Assembly: GCF_036884655.1 (NCBI RefSeq)
Contig: NC_088359.1
Span: 20,507,501-20,571,500 of the forward strand
DNA: 64,000 nucleotides
Source of the DNA: Musa acuminata AAA Group
Taxonomy: Eukaryota; Streptophyta; Magnoliopsida; Zingiberales; Musaceae
Direction: 5' to 3'
Shown here: positions 22,226 through 32,397 of the stretch, piece by piece
How the letters are laid out: each line of letters begins with the position of its first letter
Position numbering within the stretch: position 1 is the stretch's first letter
Notes under the pieces: model-generated
What the model was told of the DNA's origin: nothing
The model's input: only the letters and a program-made list of their open reading frames with translations
Database searches by the model: none
Translations under genes and position numbers: made by a program

Positions 22226-22889
22226 TCCCCACCCATTCAGCACTGAAAAGATACAGACCTACACCGAAATTTTGATCTTTTCTGTGATTCTAAGAGCTCA
22301 AAAGTGTTGTAAAGCCTTTAAGTCTCCTCCTTCTGTTCTTCAAGTTTTCAGTTGTAAAGTGAGGAGAGAAAGGTCTATAAAGGTTGTCTCCTGAGCCTGT
22401 CAAAAGGAGAGAAACTGTAAAAGGGCAGTTTGGCCTTCGCTTATTGAAGGAAGGCCCCTAGTTGACGTCGGTGACCTCGTCGGTGGAGGAAGCCAAAAGT
22501 GGAGTAGGTCAAGACTGACCGAACCACTCTAAATCTCTGGTTTGCGTTTATTTTTGAGCACTTTATCCTTACTGCAAACCTCCTTCATTACTACTGCTCT
22601 CTGCGTTTTTACGAACAAGTTCTAAGTGCTGTTCTTTCCGAATCTGCATTCAGACGTAAATCGGTGTTTTCGTACATTACAGTTTACGCTTACGTTTTAA
22701 TTCTGCAAAACTGTCTTCTACGCCTTCATGAACAAGTCTTTAAGTGCTGATCTGTCTGAATCTGTTTTCAGACGTAAACCAGTGTTTTCGTACGATATTT
22801 ACATTGCAGTTTACGTTTACGCCTTGATTCTGCAAAACTGTCTTCTGCGCTCTTACGAACCAGTTTCTAAAGTTCAGCTCCCTTTGAAA

Positions 22890-23275
22890 CTGCATCTAGA
22901 CGTAAAATTGCATTTAGACATAAAACTGCTCAAACTGTGTTTAGACGTTTTAGACGTAAACTGAGTTTGGACGTAAATCTGCGTTTAGACGTAAACTGCG
23001 TTTAGACGTAAATCTGCGTTTAGACGTAAAATTGCGTTTAGACGTAAAACTGTCCAAACTGTGTTTAGACGTTTTAGACGTAAACTGAGTTTAGACGTAA
23101 AACTGCGTTTAGACGTAAAACTGCGTTTAGACGTAAATCTGCGTTTAGACGTAAAACTACGTTTAGACGCAAACTGCGCTTAGACGCAAACTGCACTTAG
23201 ACGCAAACTGTGTTTAGACGCAAACTACGCTTAGACGCAATCTGCGCTTAGACGCAAACTGCACTTAGATACAAA
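22890..23275 (+). repeat. LTR minisatellite in element C (5' copy)
   Basis: Tandem TTTAGACGTAAA(A/T)CTGCG units, turning toward CTTAGACGCAAACTGCG at the 3' side. The partner array at 30685-31070 differs by scattered substitutions and a one-base length change. Confidence 0.92.
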
Positions 23276-23402
23276 CTGAGAATTAGTTTTTGCATCATAA
23301 TAGTTTTTATTGAACGAACGCAGCTTTTGGTTTTAAATCGCTGTAAGATTTCCGCTGCACTAATTCACCCCCCCCCCTCTTAGTGCTCTCGATCCTAACA
23401 AT

Positions 23403-23414
23403 TGGTATCAGAGC
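23403..23414 (+). other. Primer binding site of element C
   Basis: TGGTATCAGAGC begins two bases after the 5' LTR, complementary to the initiator tRNA-Met 3' end as usual for Sireviruses. Confidence 0.92.
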
Positions 23415-23450
23415 CCGGTTAACTCTCAAAAGGATTAAAACCCAAGAGAG

Positions 23451-25034
23451 ATGGCTTACGCCGGAAACCAAGAGGGCCATTCCATTACACGTCCACCCAT
23501 GTTTAATGGGACGGACTACACCTATTGGAAGACCCGAATGAGAATCTTTCTTATTTCTATGGACATTGATCTTTGGAATCTTGTCGAGAATGGTTTTTCA
23601 AAGTCTTCTCTTCCAATGATCGATTGGAATGATTTGGAGAAGAAGGCTTTCGCTCTTAATGCAAAGGCTATGAATGCCTTATTTTGTGCACTTGATAAAA
23701 ACGAGTTTAACCGTGTTTCAACTTGTGAAACTGCGTTTGATATTTGGCACACGCTCGAAGTGACCCATGAGGGCACAAGTAGAGTAAAAGAGTCAAAAAT
23801 CAATTTGCTGTTACATTCTTTCGAACTTTTTCGGATGAAACCGAGTGAAACCATTGGCGACATGTTTACCCGTTTCACGGATGTCGTCAACGATCTAAAA
23901 GGACTCGGAAAGAGCTTTTCGGATTTTGAGCTTGTTAATAAGATACTAAGATCCCTTCCTAAGAGTTGGGATCCTAAAGTCACCGCCATTCAAGAGGCAA
24001 AAGATCTGCGAAATTTCCCTCTTGAAGAACTAATCGGGTCATTAATGACCTACGAAATGACTTGTAAAGCTCATGAAGAGCAAGAAGACATCCTTCCAAA
24101 GAACAGGAAGGATATGGCACTCAAAACTTCAGAATGCCACTTGAGAGAAAACTCAAGTGATGAGGACTGTGATGATGACTTGGCACTTCTAACAAGAAAG
24201 TTTAAAAAGTTCTTTAAAAGAAACAAGTTTAAGAATGATGCAAAAAATAAACTTGAACCCAAAAAGGACCAAGTAATCTGCTATGAATGCAAAAAGCCGG
24301 GACACTACAAGAGTGATTGTCCCCAAGTCAAGAAAAGAACAACAAAGAAGAAGGTGCTCCAAGCAACATGGGATGATTCGAGCGCATCTGAGGAAGAGGA
24401 GTCCAACACCGAGCAAGTTGCTCATTACGCCTTAATGGCCATCGAAGATGAGGTAACAAATTCAATAGATGCAGATTTATCCTTCGATGAATTATTAAAT
24501 GCTTTCCATGAACTGTTTGATGAGTGTAAGACTATTAGTAGTAAATACAAATTGCTAAAAAAGGAGCATGATAGTCTTATTTGTAATTTCGATAAGTTAA
24601 ATGCTGAACATCATGATAAGTTAAGCCCATGCATAAAATGCCATGATCTAGAAACTCTCCAAAAAGAAAACTTGCTACTTAAGGACACCTTGAAGAAATT
24701 CGAGGTTGGTAGCAAGTCATTGAACATGATCCTTACAAACAAGGGTCACGTTCCAAAAAGGAGTGGAATTGGATTTGTGAGAAGTCCTCACCAAAATCCA
24801 ACCACCTTCATAAAAGGCCCCATCTTGCATGTTCAACACCAAACCAAGTGCAACTTTTGTTGCAAATCTGGACACAAGACACATTGTTGTCCATTCAAGA
24901 AAATAAGTCCAAACAAATTGATTTGGGTTCCTAAAGGAACCATGACAAACTCTATGCAACATGATAGAAAATATAGATCTATTTATGAGGCACCCAAAAG
25001 CAAATGGGTACCTAAACATCATCCTTTCTTGTAG
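23451..25034 (+). CDS. gag: Element C Gag (527 aa), intact
   Basis: Sirevirus Gag, the capsid-like protein that forms virus-like particles and binds the element RNA. The start MAYAGNQEGHSIT is 37 bases after the PBS and is shared by J and L. Residues 1-210 are the copia gag/UBN2 region (WKTRMRIFLISM, NALFCALDKNEFNRV, LEELIGSLMTYE). Two CCHC zinc knuckles are visible: residues 277-290 (CYECKKPGHYKSDC) and 467-480 (CNFCCKSGHKTHCC). Between them are an acidic Ser/Glu-rich part and a probable coiled coil (FDELLNAFHELFDECKTI). It ends in UAG at 25032-25034, and the downstream pol is in the same frame. The length fits Sirevirus gags. Confidence 0.93.
   Translation: MAYAGNQEGHSITRPPMFNGTDYTYWKTRMRIFLISMDIDLWNLVENGFSKSSLPMIDWNDLEKKAFALNAKAMNALFCALDKNEFNRVSTCETAFDIWHTLEVTHEGTSRVKESKINLLLHSFELFRMKPSETIGDMFTRFTDVVNDLKGLGKSFSDFELVNKILRSLPKSWDPKVTAIQEAKDLRNFPLEELIGSLMTYEMTCKAHEEQEDILPKNRKDMALKTSECHLRENSSDEDCDDDLALLTRKFKKFFKRNKFKNDAKNKLEPKKDQVICYECKKPGHYKSDCPQVKKRTTKKKVLQATWDDSSASEEEESNTEQVAHYALMAIEDEVTNSIDADLSFDELLNAFHELFDECKTISSKYKLLKKEHDSLICNFDKLNAEHHDKLSPCIKCHDLETLQKENLLLKDTLKKFEVGSKSLNMILTNKGHVPKRSGIGFVRSPHQNPTTFIKGPILHVQHQTKCNFCCKSGHKTHCCPFKKISPNKLIWVPKGTMTNSMQHDRKYRSIYEAPKSKWVPKHHPFL
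25032..25034 (+). promoter_or_regulatory. In-frame gag/pol UAG, candidate readthrough stop
   Basis: A single TAG in CTTGTAGAAA separates gag from pol without frame change. The protease catalytic triplet Asp-Ser-Gly is encoded at 25077-25085, before the first downstream ATG (25098), so protease can only be made as a gag fusion or from a non-AUG start. The diverged copy L keeps the stop at the same place (51267-51269, minus). Stop suppression is an inference. Confidence 0.6.
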
Positions 25035-28000
25035 AAAACTAAACCATCGCAAGCTAGGAGCAAGAGATGGTACCTTGATAGTGGATGCTCAAGGCATATG
25101 ACCGGAGATCCATCTCAATTCTCTAAGCTTACTAGCATAGACGAAGGCTATGTCACCTTCGGAGACAACAATAAGGGTAAAATCATTGGCAAAGGAACCA
25201 TAGGTAACAAATCCAACCTCTTTATTGAAGATGTTCTGTTAGTTGATGGTTTAAAACATAACCTCTTGAGTATTAGTCAATTATGTGATAAAGGATATAC
25301 TGTCAAATTCGAATCTAATGCTTGCATCATTGAAAAACCACATAAAAATATATCTATGATTGCATTGAAACAAAATAACGTATACACTATTGACATCAAT
25401 GACTTATGTGATGAAATGTATTTTGCCGTTATGAATGAGGATGCTTGGCTATGGCATAGAAGATTAGGTCATGCTAGCATGAAACTAATCACTCAAGTAT
25501 CATCTAGAGAACTTGTAAGAGGAATTCCTCATATCAAGTTTATCAAAAATAATGTATGTGATGCTTGCCAATTAGGTAAACAAATTAAGGGTAGCTTCAA
25601 AGCTAAGAATCAAATAAGCACCTCTAGGCCCTTACAATTGATCCATATGGACTTGTTCGGACCAATCTCTACATCGAGTCTAGGAGGTAGCAAATACGCC
25701 TTTGTCATTGTTGATGACTATAGCAGATATACATGGACCTACTTCTTAAAACAGAAAAATGAATGCTTTAGATACTTTACCAAGTATTGTAAACTTGTTC
25801 AAAATGAGAAGGGATCTATGATTTCGTCAATTAGAAGTGATCATGGTGGAGAATTTCAAAACCATGATTTCCAAGAATTCTGTGAACTCAATGGATACAA
25901 CCATAATTTCTCTACTCCAAGAAATCCTCAACAAAATGGGGTAGTGGAAAGAAAAAATCGAAATTTGCAAGAAATGGCAAGAACCATGTTGAATGAACAT
26001 AGCCTACCCAAATATTTTTGGGCCGAAGCTGTAAACACTGCATGCTATATTTTGAATAGAGTTCTAGTAAGACCCTTACTCACCAAAACTCCTTATGAGT
26101 TATGGAATAACAAAAAACCCAATGTCTCATATTTTAAAGTCTTTGGGTGTAAGTGTTTTATCTTGAATGAAAAGGATAACTTAGGAAAATTCGATGCTAA
26201 ATCTGATGAAGGAATCTTTCTTGGTTATTCTTTGGTTTCTAAAGCTTTTCGTATTTTCAATAAAAGAACCTTAATTATTGAAGAATCCATCCATGTTGTT
26301 TTCAATGAGATTTCAGAAATTAAGAAAAATGATCTTGATGATGATGTTAATTTTGATTCCTTGAATTTAAACGAAACCCCGTCTCCAACTAGCAACTTAG
26401 ATGCATCCACTTCCCAGATTTCCTTACCCAAGGATTGGAAGTATGTAGATGCTCATCCTAAGGAGCTAATCCTAGGAGACACATCAAAGGGGGTTCAAAC
26501 ACGATCTTCTTTTAAAAATTTTTGTGCCAACGCCGCCTTTCTCTCGCAAATTGAACCCAAATGTGTTGATGAAGCCATGCAAGATGATTCATGGATTATC
26601 GCAATGCAAGATGAATTGAATCAATTTGAGAGAAATGAGGTGTGGACGCTTGTTCCTAGGCCAAATGACCATTTAGTTATTGGTACTAAATGGGTCTTTA
26701 GAAACAAGCAAGATGAAAATGGTATCGTGGTTAGAAACAAGGCTAGATTAGTGGCCAAAGGTTTCAACCAAGAAGAAGGTATCGATTACGAAGAAACCTT
26801 CGCACCTGTGGCTCGATTGGAAGCCATAAGGATGCTCCTTGCCTACGCTAGTTGTAATAATTTTAAGTTATTTCAAATGGATGTTAAAAGCGCTTTTCTA
26901 AATGGTTTTATTTCTGAAAAAGTTTATGTTGAACAACCTCCTGGATTTGAGAATAATAGCCTCCCTAATCATGTGTTTAGATTAACTAAAGCTCTCGATA
27001 GTTTAAAACAAGCCCCAAGGGCTTGGTATGAGAGACTTAGTTCTTTTCTCATTGAAAATAATTTCATAAAAGGCAAGGTTGATACTACATTGTTTATCAA
27101 GAATTTTGAAAATAATTTTCTCATTGTTCAGATTTATGTTGATGATATCATCTTTGGCTCTACAAATGAATCTCTTTGTGAATCTTTTGCTAAAACTATG
27201 AGTCTTGAATTCGAAATGAGCTTAATGGGAGAATTAACATTCTTCTTAGGTTTACAAATCAAACAACTAAGCAATGGCATCTTTATTAGTCAAACTAAAT
27301 ATGCCATGAATTTATTAAAAAGGTTTAATATGAACAACTCAAAGGCTAGTAACACTCCTATGAGCACCTCCACTAAGTTAGAAATTGATGAAAGTATTGG
27401 AACATCCTATGTTGAAGCCTTAGGAACAATCTTTGCCAATCCTAACATAGCATTAGTTCCTAAAAGTTGTGAACATCTATTGCCTTTGAACACTAAGATA
27501 CTTCATTATATCATGACTAGTATAATTCTTCCTAAACAATACCATCATGATGAAATACGTCAATTAGAATTAGGAACTATGTACTCAATCATGAAGGGAC
27601 ATGACATCTGTCTTGGTTATCTTATTCAACAAAATATGTTAGAATTATCTAAGAAAGATATGATGCTCCCATATGGTGGTATAATCACAAGAATAATGAA
27701 AGCTTACGACATTCTAATACCACCAGAAGAAGATGTAATGAAAGTAGATCGATTCAGCATAATAAACAAAAATCTACTTCACCGACTAAGATGTTACTAT
27801 AGAAACGGTAACTGGGTTAGAATCCCTAGAAGGACTGATCACCCTCAACCTGAACCAGAACCGGAAACACCAGTATTTAGGGGTACTCAATCTCCTCCGA
27901 CCCTTCCCTTTGAGGAAACAAATCCAGTTGAGCAAACTCATACATCCATCGAAGAAATTGGGATTCGTATGGATCGATTCGAACAGAGACAAGAACGGAT

Positions 28001-28097
28001 TGAACAAAGACAAGATCAAATCCTATCTGAGCTGCAGCAAATTCATAGTCAATTTGACTCCTTGTTTAGGCACTTTAATTTTCCACCTCATCAATGA
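25035..28097 (+). CDS. pol: Element C Pol fused to envelope-like protein, RNase H missing
   Basis: Open for 1020 codons from the UAG. Order: aspartic protease ([13 protein letters not shown], 25068-25106); GAG-pre-integrase ([10 protein letters not shown], with CDACQLGK near 25556); integrase core with Asp at 25650, Asp at 25839 and Glu at 25947; reverse transcriptase from [10 protein letters not shown] to [15 protein letters not shown] and YVDD at 27135-27146. The usual KALYGLKQ is KALDSLKQ here. After GTSYVE (about 27415), where RNase H should follow, the frame passes into a 225-residue segment ([36 protein letters not shown]) that I recognise as like Sirevirus env-like / plant transposon protein domains. 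Then come a Pro/Glu linker and a Gln/Arg/Glu coiled coil. RNase H Asp and AEAEY motifs are absent. Confidence 0.85.
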   Translation, partial: KTKPSQARSKRWYLDSGCSRHMTGDPSQFSKLTSIDEGYVTFGDNNKGKIIGKGTIGNKSNLFIEDVLLVDGLKHNLLSISQLCDKGYTVKFESNACIIEKPHKNISMIALKQNNVYTIDINDLCDEMYFAVMNEDAWLWHRRLGHASMKLITQVSSRELVRGIPHIKFIKNNVCDACQLGKQIKGSFKAKNQISTSRPLQLIHMDLFGPISTSSLGGSKYAFVIVDDYSRYTWTYFLKQKNECFRYFTKYCKLVQNEKGSMISSIRSDHGGEFQNHDFQEFCELNGYNHNFSTPRNPQQNGVVERKNRNLQEMARTMLNEHSLPKYFWAEAVNTACYILNRVLVRPLLTKTPYELWNNKKPNVSYFKVFGCKCFILNEKDNLGKFDAKSDEGIFLGYSLVSKAFRIFNKRTLIIEESIHVVFNEISEIKKNDLDDDVNFDSLNLNETPSPTSNLDASTSQISLPKDWKYVDAHPKELILGDTSKGVQTRSSFKNFCANAAFLSQIEPKCVDEAMQDDSWIIAMQDELNQFERNEVWTLVPRPNDHLVIGTKWVFRNKQDENGIVVRNKARLVAKGFNQEEGIDYEETFAPVARLEAIRMLLAYASCNNFKLFQMDVKSAFLNGFISEKVYVEQPPGFENNSLPNHVFRLTKALDSLKQAPRAWYERLSSFLIENNFIKGKVDTTLFIKNFENNFLIVQIYVDDIIFGSTNESLCESFAKTMSLEFEMSLMGELTFFLGLQIKQLSNGIFISQTKYAMNLLKRFNMNNSKASNTPMSTSTKLEIDESIGTSYVEALGTIFANPNIALVPKSCEHLLPLNTKILHYIMTSIILPKQYHHDEIRQLELGTMYSIMKGHDICLGYLIQQNMLELSKKDMMLPYGGIITRIMKAYDILIPPEEDVMKVDRFSIINKNLLHRLRCYYRNGNWVRIPRRTDHPQPEPEPETPVFRGTQSPPTLPFEETNPVEQTHTSIEEIGIRMDRFEQRQERIEQRQDQILSELQQIHSQFDSLFRHFNFPPHQ

Positions 28098-29187
28098 ACT
28101 TGTTGAACACCTGTTGCTGTTGTAAACTTCTTATGTTACTCACTTCTGATGTACTGGCTGTAAACATCTATCGTGGTAAACATATATCTTGCGCCTTGTG
28201 GTAAAAGTTATCTCAGATTTTTATGGTATCATTATTGTTTGGTATGTGATGTGTCCAAATTAAGAATGTTGTGCTTTGAAACTAAAAGTTTTGAAAACCT
28301 TGTGCTTTGATTTCATTCGAAGAATGATGATGTGTCCGAACAGATAAATTTGTTAAAATCATTTTTCTTTTTTTTCGGACTATATTGTATAATCAAATCA
28401 CTTGATTTCCATGATTATATGTGAAAATCTGCAACAAAATCTTGTCCGAATGCATCTTATTTATGAAACAGATTTTCTCGTACACTTTCATAAAAAATGA
28501 GTTTCTGAAATAGATTTGATGAAGTGATTCATGTGTATGTATTCCATCCTGCAAAATCTTTACATAGATAATGGATTATAACACGAAGGGGAAGAAGTAT
28601 TTAAAGCAATCTATGTAAAATTCCTCTATAAGCTTGCTATTATTATTTTCTGGTATCATGATTACTATGCTTTTTGTTGATGACAAAGGGGGAGATATAT
28701 ATGAATTGATAAACACTGCCATGATTAGAAATACTATGAATGATGCTATAAACACTGCTATGATTATGCCATCCTTGCATCACCAAGAGATATATGAACA
28801 TGTGCTAAAGTTTGCATTATGCCCTAAGTTGATATCTTATCATGTGAAGAAAATGCAAAACTTGCTAGAATATGTGTGCATCATGTAATAGTGTTTCACA
28901 GCTTTATATGATAATGTTCAAACTACATGATGAATAGTTACAAACACAATCATACAAACTTGATGATGTATGTCAAGCCCTGACATCATCTTTGAAGAGA
29001 TATATCATGATGAGTATCATGATGGGAGTATTGATAAGTTTAACTGATCTAACTTATCAATACGTCACTTGAATTCAAGACTTCACTTGAATTCTTAAGT
29101 CTTGAATTTAAGGTTAACTTATCTCAACGATGGCATATAGACAGGGGGAGTTAAGGATAACTCCATTATCAATTGATTGTCATCATC
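28098..29187 (+). other. Element C 3' non-coding region with spaced PPT-like motifs
   Basis: 1.1 kb of AT-rich sequence after the env-like stop. It contains GACAAAGGGGGAGAT (28682-28696) and GACAGGGGGAGTT (29140-29152) as extra PPT-like sites before the functional PPT, a known Sirevirus habit. The 84-codon open frame at 28634-28888 overlaps one of them and shows no domain. Confidence 0.75.
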
Positions 29188-29201
29188 AAAAAGGGGGAGA
29201 T
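29188..29201 (+). other. Polypurine tract of element C
   Basis: AAAAAGGGGGAGAT lies immediately before the 3' LTR start TGTTGAATC. It primes plus-strand DNA synthesis. Confidence 0.92.
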
Positions 29202-31195
29202 TGTTGAATCTCGGATTTTGATGATGAAGTCAATTGTCATTTGTTGTCTAATCTATGTATTGAGATAAGTGTGCAGGATTAACTACGATGAAAGATAGAC
29301 AAGCAGCAGGAGTTGCGCCGGAGTCAAGTTCATAATCACGTTGGGAGTTCGAGAGTTCGACGGAAGTTCGGACGGTCGTCAGAGGTTCTGCGAGAACAGA
29401 TCCGAGAAGTCCAGAAGCTTGCCAAGCGAAGCTCGTCGGAACTTGCCAAGTGGATCGTCGCAAAGTCCAGGAGTTTGCCGGAAGTTCGCAGGAGCATCAC
29501 CGAGGGTTCATCGGATGATCGACGGAAGTTCGCCGGAAACTCGCCGGAAGGAGCGATTGACGCACCGAAGCAAAGCTGCAGAAATTGTCTTAGATTTAAT
29601 CATAGTTAGCACGTTGATTAAATTGGAAAATGGGAGGTGATCTCATTGGCTTAATCTTGGGGCAATTGGGCCCCTGAAAGACTGAAATTGGGCCGAATGG
29701 AATGAACCATTCGGACCCTGATTGCACCAGGAGGTGCAACCGCCCAGGCCAGGAGGTGGCACCGCCTGGGCTAGGCCTTCCAGCGAGACTGGGCAGTGCA
29801 ACCTCCCTGACAGAGAGGTGGCACCGCCTGAGCTCAGTCTTCGAGCAAGACTGGGCGGTGCAACCTCCCTGGCAGAGAGGTGGCACCGCCTGAGCTCGGT
29901 CTTCGAGCTCTGCCAGGCCGTGCAACCTCTCCAGTCAAGAGGTGCAACCGCCTGATCCCAGAATTCCGGGATTTGATTGTTTTGAGCTCCAAATTTGAAT
30001 TGGGTTGGGGCCTATAAATTCCCCACCCATTCAGCACTGAAAAGATACAGACCTACACCGAAATCTTGATCTTTTCTGTGATTCTAAGAGCTCAAAAGTG
30101 TTGTAAAGCATTTAAATCTCCTCCTTCTGTTCTTCAAGTTTTCAGTTGTAAAGTGAGGAGAGAAAGGTCTGTAAAGGTTGTCTCCTGAGCCTGTCAAAAG
30201 GAGAGAAACTGTAAAAGGGCAGTTTGGCCTTCGCCTATTGAAGGAAGGCCCCTAGTTGACGTCGGTGACCTCGTCGGTGGAGGAAGCCAAAAGTGGAGTA
30301 GGTCAAGACTGACCGAACCACTCTAAATCTCTGGTTTGCGTTTATTTTTTAGCACTTTATCCTTACTGCAAACCTCCTTCATTACTACTGCTCTCTGCGT
30401 TTTTACGAACAAGTTCTAAGTGCTGTTCTTTCCGAATCTGCATTCAGACGTAAATCGGTGTTTTCGTACATTACAGTTTACGCTTACGTTTTAATTCTGC
30501 AAAACTGTCTTCTACGCCTTCACGAACAAGTCTTTAAGTGCTGATATGTCCGAATCTGTTTTCAGACGTAAACCAGTGTTTTCGTACGATATTTACATTG
30601 CAGTTTACGTTTACGCCTTGATTCTGCAAAACTGTCTTCTGCGCTCTTACGAACCAGTTTCTAAAGTTCAGCTCCCTTTGAAACTGCATCTAGACGTAAA
30701 ATTGCATTTAGACGTAAAACTGCTCAAACTGTGTTTAGACATTTTAGACGTAAACTGAGTTTGGACGTAAATCTGCGTTTAGACGTAAAACTGCGTTTAG
30801 ATGTAAATCTGCGTTTAGACGTAAAATTGCGTTTAGACGTAAAATTGTCTAAACTGTGTTTAGACGTTTTAGACGTAAACTGAGTTTAGACGTAAAACTG
30901 CGTTTAGACGTAAAACTGCGTTTAGACGTAAATCTGCGTTTAGACGTAAAACTGCGTTTAGACGCAAACTACGCTTAGACGCAAACTGCGCTTAGACGCA
31001 AACTGTGTTTAGACGCAAACTGCGCTTAGACGCAATCTGCGCTTAGACGCAAACTGCACTTAGATACAAACTGAGAATTAGTTTTTGCATCATAATAGTT
31101 TTTATTGAACGAACGCAGCTTTTGGTTTTAAATCGCTGTAAGATTTCCGCTGCACTAATTCACCCCCCCCCCTCTTAGTGCTCTCGATCCTAACA
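29202..31195 (+). repeat. Element C 3' LTR
   Basis: 1994 bp, about 98.5 percent like the 5' LTR by eye. TATA is at 30012-30019, the minisatellite at 30685-31070, and a 10-C run near 31173-31182. It ends GATCCTAACA, followed by the TSD ATCAT. Confidence 0.95.
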
Positions 31196-31200
31196 ATCAT

Positions 31201-31661
31201 GAACTTGACTCCGGCGCAACTCCTGCTGCTTATCTAACTTTCATCGTAGTTAATCCTGCACACTGAAAACAAACACTTCGATTGAGACAATTAATACTAA
31301 GCATTAATCACGTTGTCCGGCATGTCATTGGTCCCTCGACGCTTCTTCCGATTCTTCGGCGCATCGTCCTTTCCTGCAGCCTTTTGCCCAATCGGCCAGT
31401 TGACTCCGCAACTCCGATATCCTTGACACAATACCCGCTCTTCTTGGCCCGATGCCCGAGTCCACGGCCCGAAGCCTTCTGTCGATACGTCGACCGATCC
31501 ACCGACCCGACGTCCAATCTTCTGACATGTTCCTCCGGTACAACATGATGTTCCTGCTTTAATTGTCTCATCTTGATCAAAGCATCTTGCGTCACTCAAA
31601 ACGCATATTAAATCATAAACATATATCAAGTAGTTTCATCATCAAAATACGAGATTCAACA
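31201..31661 (-). repeat. Element D 5' LTR, distal part (long U3)
   Basis: It resumes after C and its TSD with GAACTTGACTCCGG and runs to GAGATTCAACA at 31661, the element D 5' tip. It includes the U3 segment of about 330 bases that C and J lack. Confidence 0.92.
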
Positions 31662-32397
31662 AAGCTCACTAGCTCGGGCTTGATCATATTAGGATGTAGT
31701 CCATGATCATCTAGTGTGATTGCTCATATGATGTGTGATTGATTTACACCTACTAGATATTGATATATATTTGCATGCAATATACATATATATTAAATAT
31801 GTATATATGTGTCACGTTACATTAGGAGACCGAATCAAAATCCCCTCTCTCGATAATATTAAAACCGTAAAACATAAGGTAATTAGATTAACCCATGTGG
31901 CCTTTCATCATTATAGGTAGGCACCGATTCTCGACGTAGGTTAAGTTGGTCGAGTCCCTCGAGGCTCACATAATGTCGTGATTCGTTATCTTGCCTATAA
32001 CATAGAGATGTAACCAGTGACCTAAGGACATGGTATGATTGGTCGAGTCTCTCGAGGGTATATCATCAAATCATACTCATCTTATAACGAATGTGTTGAC
32101 TTAACCAAACATTATAATCGGTCGAGTCCCTCGAGGCCATCATAATTCAAAGGCCGAAAAGGATGGGAATCATAAGGAGTTGTGATCGACAATAGTAGCT
32201 TATCTTTTGGGCTTAGTGTGATTAGTCGATCCCTTAAAGTTACACTAAGACGCTGATTGGATCCTGATCCCCACTAGAAGTCTGCCGGAGACTTTCATTT
32301 CATGTGAGGAGGGTGTCGCATGACTCGCCAGAAAAATAGTGAGAGTAGATTAAGATAGAAGTTTATACCTTATTTGTTTATTTTTCTACAAAATATG
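31662..32397 (+). mobile_element. Element A leader, part 4
   Basis: It resumes after D. It carries copies of GGTCGAGTCCCTCGAGG at about 31953, 32041 and 32122 and a decayed one at 32224, in the order of the B and F leaders (reverse complement). Element F interrupts it at 32398, with TSD ATATG at 32393-32397. Confidence 0.8.

Larger units (their letters stand above)
21408..23400 (+). repeat. Element C 5' LTR
   Basis: 1993 bp, TGTTGAATCTCGG to GATCCTAACA. It has the short U3 version: after the first 70 bases it goes directly to AGGATTAACTACGATGAAAG, lacking about 330 bases present in D, N, G and H. It then holds the 62-bp repeats (21930-22170), a TATA box, the minisatellite (22890-23275) and a run of 10 C near 23378-23387. 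Confidence 0.95.
21408..31195 (+). mobile_element. Element C: young, near-complete Sirevirus lacking RNase H
   Basis: 9788 bp with LTRs 21408-23400 and 29202-31195, PBS, gag, in-frame UAG, pol-env-like ORF, multi-PPT 3' region, and a perfect TSD ATCAT (21403-21407 and 31196-31200). It sits inside the 5' LTR of D. Comparing the LTRs by eye I find roughly 25-30 differences in 1993 bases, about 1.5 percent, so the insertion is recent. The coding frames have no disabling stop apart from the gag-pol UAG. The pol differs from a standard Sirevirus in having lost RNase H. Confidence 0.95.
13194..31661 (-). mobile_element. Element D: gag-only Sirevirus derivative (TR-GAG type), split by C
   Basis: In minus orientation: 3' LTR 13194-15533, PPT, AT-rich region, gag 18443-19453, PBS 19490-19501, 5' LTR 19504-21407 continued at 31201-31661 after the nested element C. 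The flanks AAACT (13189-13193) and AAGCT (31662-31666) form a target-site duplication with one mismatch. There is no protease, integrase, RT or RNase H. The same deletion structure occurs in N (54749-63097), so this is a family and not a single accident. Confidence 0.92.

Noticed and set aside
23522..23989. Antisense 155-codon open frame over C gag and similar ones over other gags
   Set aside because: Mirror of a conserved coding region; no start context or domain.
28634..28888. 84-codon open frame in the C 3' region
   Set aside because: Overlaps PPT-like motifs in AT-rich non-coding sequence, no domain; the env-like part is already fused to pol upstream.
13194..31661. Reading 13194-31661 as a single very large element with pol from C
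   Set aside because: C has its own LTR pair and a perfect TSD ATCAT inside D's LTR, and is in opposite orientation.
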